From NCBI GenBank assembly GCA_001771585.1, contig MEUE01000001.1:964040-1028039 (forward strand): a DNA stretch of 64,000 nt, read 5' to 3'. A program made the translations under genes and the position numbers. Shown here piece after piece: positions 62,901 to 64,000 of this stretch. The notes under the pieces are model-generated. The model ran no database searches. It was not told where the DNA came from and saw only the letters and a list, made by a program, of their open reading frames with translations. The stretch comes from a candidate division WOR-1 bacterium RIFOXYB2_FULL_46_45. GTDB taxonomy: Bacteria; Margulisbacteria; WOR-1; XYC2-FULL-46-14. Numbering within the stretch: position 1 is the first letter of the stretch; every line of letters begins with the position of its first letter.

Positions 62901-64000
62901 GGGCAACTGTGCATGGGACCGACGAATCGGATGCCGATTTTACGATCTATCGCACCGATACAACTGGTCCGGTGATAACGATTGAATCTCCCGCGACAGG
63001 AAATACCTGGCAGGGAGCAAGCACGCATAATATTACTTTTCAGGCGACTGATTCTAAAGGGATAAAAGCTGATTCAATGAATTTATATTATTCAACCGAT
63101 GAGGGAACCAGCTATCCTTTTACAATCGAAACCGGTGTTGCAACGACCTCTCCTTACAGCTGGATATTGCCCACAGGGCTTAGTACTACCGAAGTAAAAG
63201 TTAAGATAGAGATGCAGGATGATTACAATGCCTATGGGACGGGGGAGTCGGGGACCTTTATTATCGATTCGACCGCGCCGACCGCGCCGGCACTGCTGAC
63301 CCCGACCAATAATTCGAATACCAATGATGCGACGCCGCTTTTTACCTGGAGCGCGGCGACAGATCCTATCTCCGGTATTGCAAGCTATGAGGTTCGGTTG
63401 TCTGGAACAATAGTGGCAACGACAGCGGCATTAACATATACTTCCACAACTTTGACCGATGCCAGCTACACTTGGGATGTCCGTGCAAAAGATAATGCGG
63501 GTAATTACGGGGCTTATAGCACTGCCTGGACCTTCGTTTTGGATACCTCGCAAATAGATCCGTCACAGATTAGTCTTAATATCCCGACAACCGATGTTCC
63601 GGTTGATTCGGATATTGAAATAACCTTTCCGGTTACAATGGATACGGAGAGCGTTGAAAATGCTTTTGGCCTGGATGACGGAGCCGGAAGCAGTTCAATC
63701 CGAGCAAAAGCGGCAGTAACGGGAACCTTCAGCTGGAACAGTGCGAATACGACGATGACCTTTACACCGACGAACCAGTTAAGCGGCGGGACCAGCTATA
63801 CTTTGTCAATCAGCACTGCGGCCAAGGATCAGTACGGGAATCCGTTGAGTTCGGCCTATAGCCAGAGCTTTACGACCAAGGGTGGAGATGCCAACCCGCC
63901 GACAATCACGATGAAGATAAAAGACACCGCGATCCGCAGTGATGATTATATTTCTGCGCGGCCGACCTTCAGTATAACGGCGATAGACGATGTGGCAATT
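59942..64000 (+). CDS. Giant secreted beta-helix protein, 3' end beyond the window
   Basis: Open for 1353 codons to the window edge with no stop. A signal peptide (LLFILLLIAGSWLSIAG) is followed by a right-handed parallel beta-helix: about nine units of 60-66 residues, each with N-x-I-x-GNYIGT, D/N-G-T, N..GI.I and GRNIISGN motifs (residues about 160-680), then irregular coils to about 890. After DMGAYQYD come Ig/FN3-like modules (PNGSESWEANSAQTITW, TWSAATDPISGIASYEVRL, DASYTWDVRAKDNAGN) and a Big_5/SbsA-like module (FTPTNQLSGGTSYTLSIS). It overlaps the porin-like gene. A cell-surface adhesin or polysaccharide-binding protein is likely; with the missing end a sorting signal cannot be judged. 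Confidence 0.85.
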   Translation, partial: MKKLLFILLLIAGSWLSIAGQSGAATYTVTNCADTTDPGTLRTAITDAVANPGGDEIAFNIPRTDANYVTVEGVSYWIIKVASALPVFEAPFGGETVIDGNTQTDNVGDDNPLGPEIMISAEAGSSFDGFDFPTSNTIKSLIINGFSGGGRYAINISSNANTIWGCYIGTTATASSAAANPNDGGIYINNGPNNYIGSIEAGNRNIISGNGANGVDINGGVSTGNYILGNYIGTDRLGEASVPNTGAGIQIMNSADSNYVGNGSAAGRNIISGNGGVGVNVFSATNNIIVGNYVGLNAAGDAAVGNNDVGVQFDNSSSGNYAGDGTAGGRNIISGNSGGGSDGVRIRGGSSGNYVLGNYIGTNPSGDTAIANNRHGIRINDNSSNNFIGDGTSGGRNIISGNTQHGIDIIDSGSSSNTIKGNYIGTDVNGTADLGNGQRGINMEGEANSNTIGGVNAGDRNIISGNVWQGIYTNTNSNTILNNYIGVNASGTGVVANDSHGIMIDTGATGNNVGNGAATGRNVVSSNGGSGIFLSGSTLNTIDDNYIGIGSDGTTKNKNSEWGISFLSGADSNTVESCVIVWNNSGGIALEDADQNKILANYIGIGGDGTTAMGHNGPGILMFGGANNNQVGNGAASGRNIISNNTTNGISIDDAGSDSNIINNNYIGTEADGTTMASNTDNAVNVNGSSGTEVKNSRIYADGVRGINLAGGAGTYEISSNVVVGTNAQNGLQVGDDGDAVNGGTISSNEVRAFERGASVYLAVGETLTFNHNTLAKNDNNVDLATGIIVNSGTVDIENCIITTAPTNTSVPDYSFGVLVDGTGGDPSIANVSYSDAYGNNENWFNNSGTLNLQTGTISATAKFTDADGDDFTLALNSPCIHTATPATSDMGAYQYDMSAGGVPAVRVISPNGSESWEANSAQTITWQASQDADGINAVNLSYSTNSGTSYTLIEAGLSNTGSYSWTVPILAATSATCRISVEAISGATVHGTDESDADFTIYRTDTTGPVITIESPATGNTWQGASTHNITFQATDSKGIKADSMNLYYSTDEGTSYPFTIETGVATTSPYSWILPTGLSTTEVKVKIEMQDDYNAYGTGESGTFIIDSTAPTAPALLTPTNNSNTNDATPLFTWSAATDPISGIASYEVRLSGTIVATTAALTYTSTTLTDASYTWDVRAKDNAGNYGAYSTAWTFVLDTSQIDPSQISLNIPTTDVPVDSDIEITFPVTMDTESVENAFGLDDGAGSSSIRAKAAVTGTFSWNSANTTMTFTPTNQLSGGTSYTLSISTAAKDQYGNPLSSAYSQSFTTKGGDANPPTITMKIKDTAIRSDDYISARPTFSITAIDDVAI

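Overview
This 64 kb window comes from a bacterial chromosome with mid-range GC, the standard genetic code and densely packed, often overlapping genes. The envelope looks diderm: a PorV/UPF0164-type beta-barrel, a giant secreted beta-helix protein and an OM-type signal peptide sit beside a LytR-CpsA-Psr protein. That mix, a deoxyhypusine-synthase-like gene and many hypothetical genes suggest an uncultivated lineage of the WOR-1/Margulisbacteria kind. I cannot fix the phylum without a database.

Layout. 0-5 kb: an orphan gene, trpA, an HD hydrolase, queF, then a degenerate tandem-GGDEF-like gene and a GAF-like gene. 5-19 kb: mnmG, pyrH-frr-uppS-cdsA-nadC, a UvrD helicase, a catalytically dead-looking TIM paralogue, ychF, rpsF-ssb-ssb-rpsR-rplI, a compact uvrC. 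17.7-26.5 kb: branched-chain amino-acid genes (ilvC, ilvN, ilvB, ilvD) interrupted by an 885-base non-coding island and a lipoprotein gene. 26.5-36.5 kb: FHA protein, secD-secF-uppP, a TPR orphan, a HATPase/STAS-like pair, ftsK. 36.5-42.2 kb: DUF89, a BtuFCD-type ABC importer, pabC/pabB. 42.2-49 kb: an accessory zone with repeats, three tRNAs, a four-helix-bundle gene, a DHS-like gene, a JAMM protein and other orphans. 49-58.5 kb: mtnP-apt, rpoD-dnaG-dgt-ppdK, tRNA-Ala, LCP and yqeK. 58.5-64 kb: surface proteins, the last running off the window.

Three things stand out. First, a bipartite element GAAATTTY-N11-AACGATAW, with the architecture of a sigma-28-family promoter, precedes about a dozen genes. 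Most of these are orphans or signalling-like genes (FHA, JAMM, TPR, GGDEF-like, UPF0489), and rpoD is among them. Ordinary housekeeping genes have TATAAT-type promoters instead. A HATPase plus STAS-like pair, the usual make-up of a partner-switch regulator, lies in the same window under an operator-like sigma-70 promoter.

Second, a 563-base element with 21-base terminal inverted repeats contains a sequence that folds into a four-way junction with no unpaired base between helices. It lies next to a stray copy of the ilvD 3' end.

Third, small repeats have spread through this genome, including in frame inside essential genes: a GGCRHA hexamer block in trpA, mnmG, nadC and the porin gene; a 26-base perfect palindrome in uppS and btuF; and a roughly 90-base palindromic repeat that starts exactly at the 3' ends of two tRNA-Val genes and brackets the four-helix-bundle gene. 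All functional assignments come from reading motifs and gene order; no search was run.
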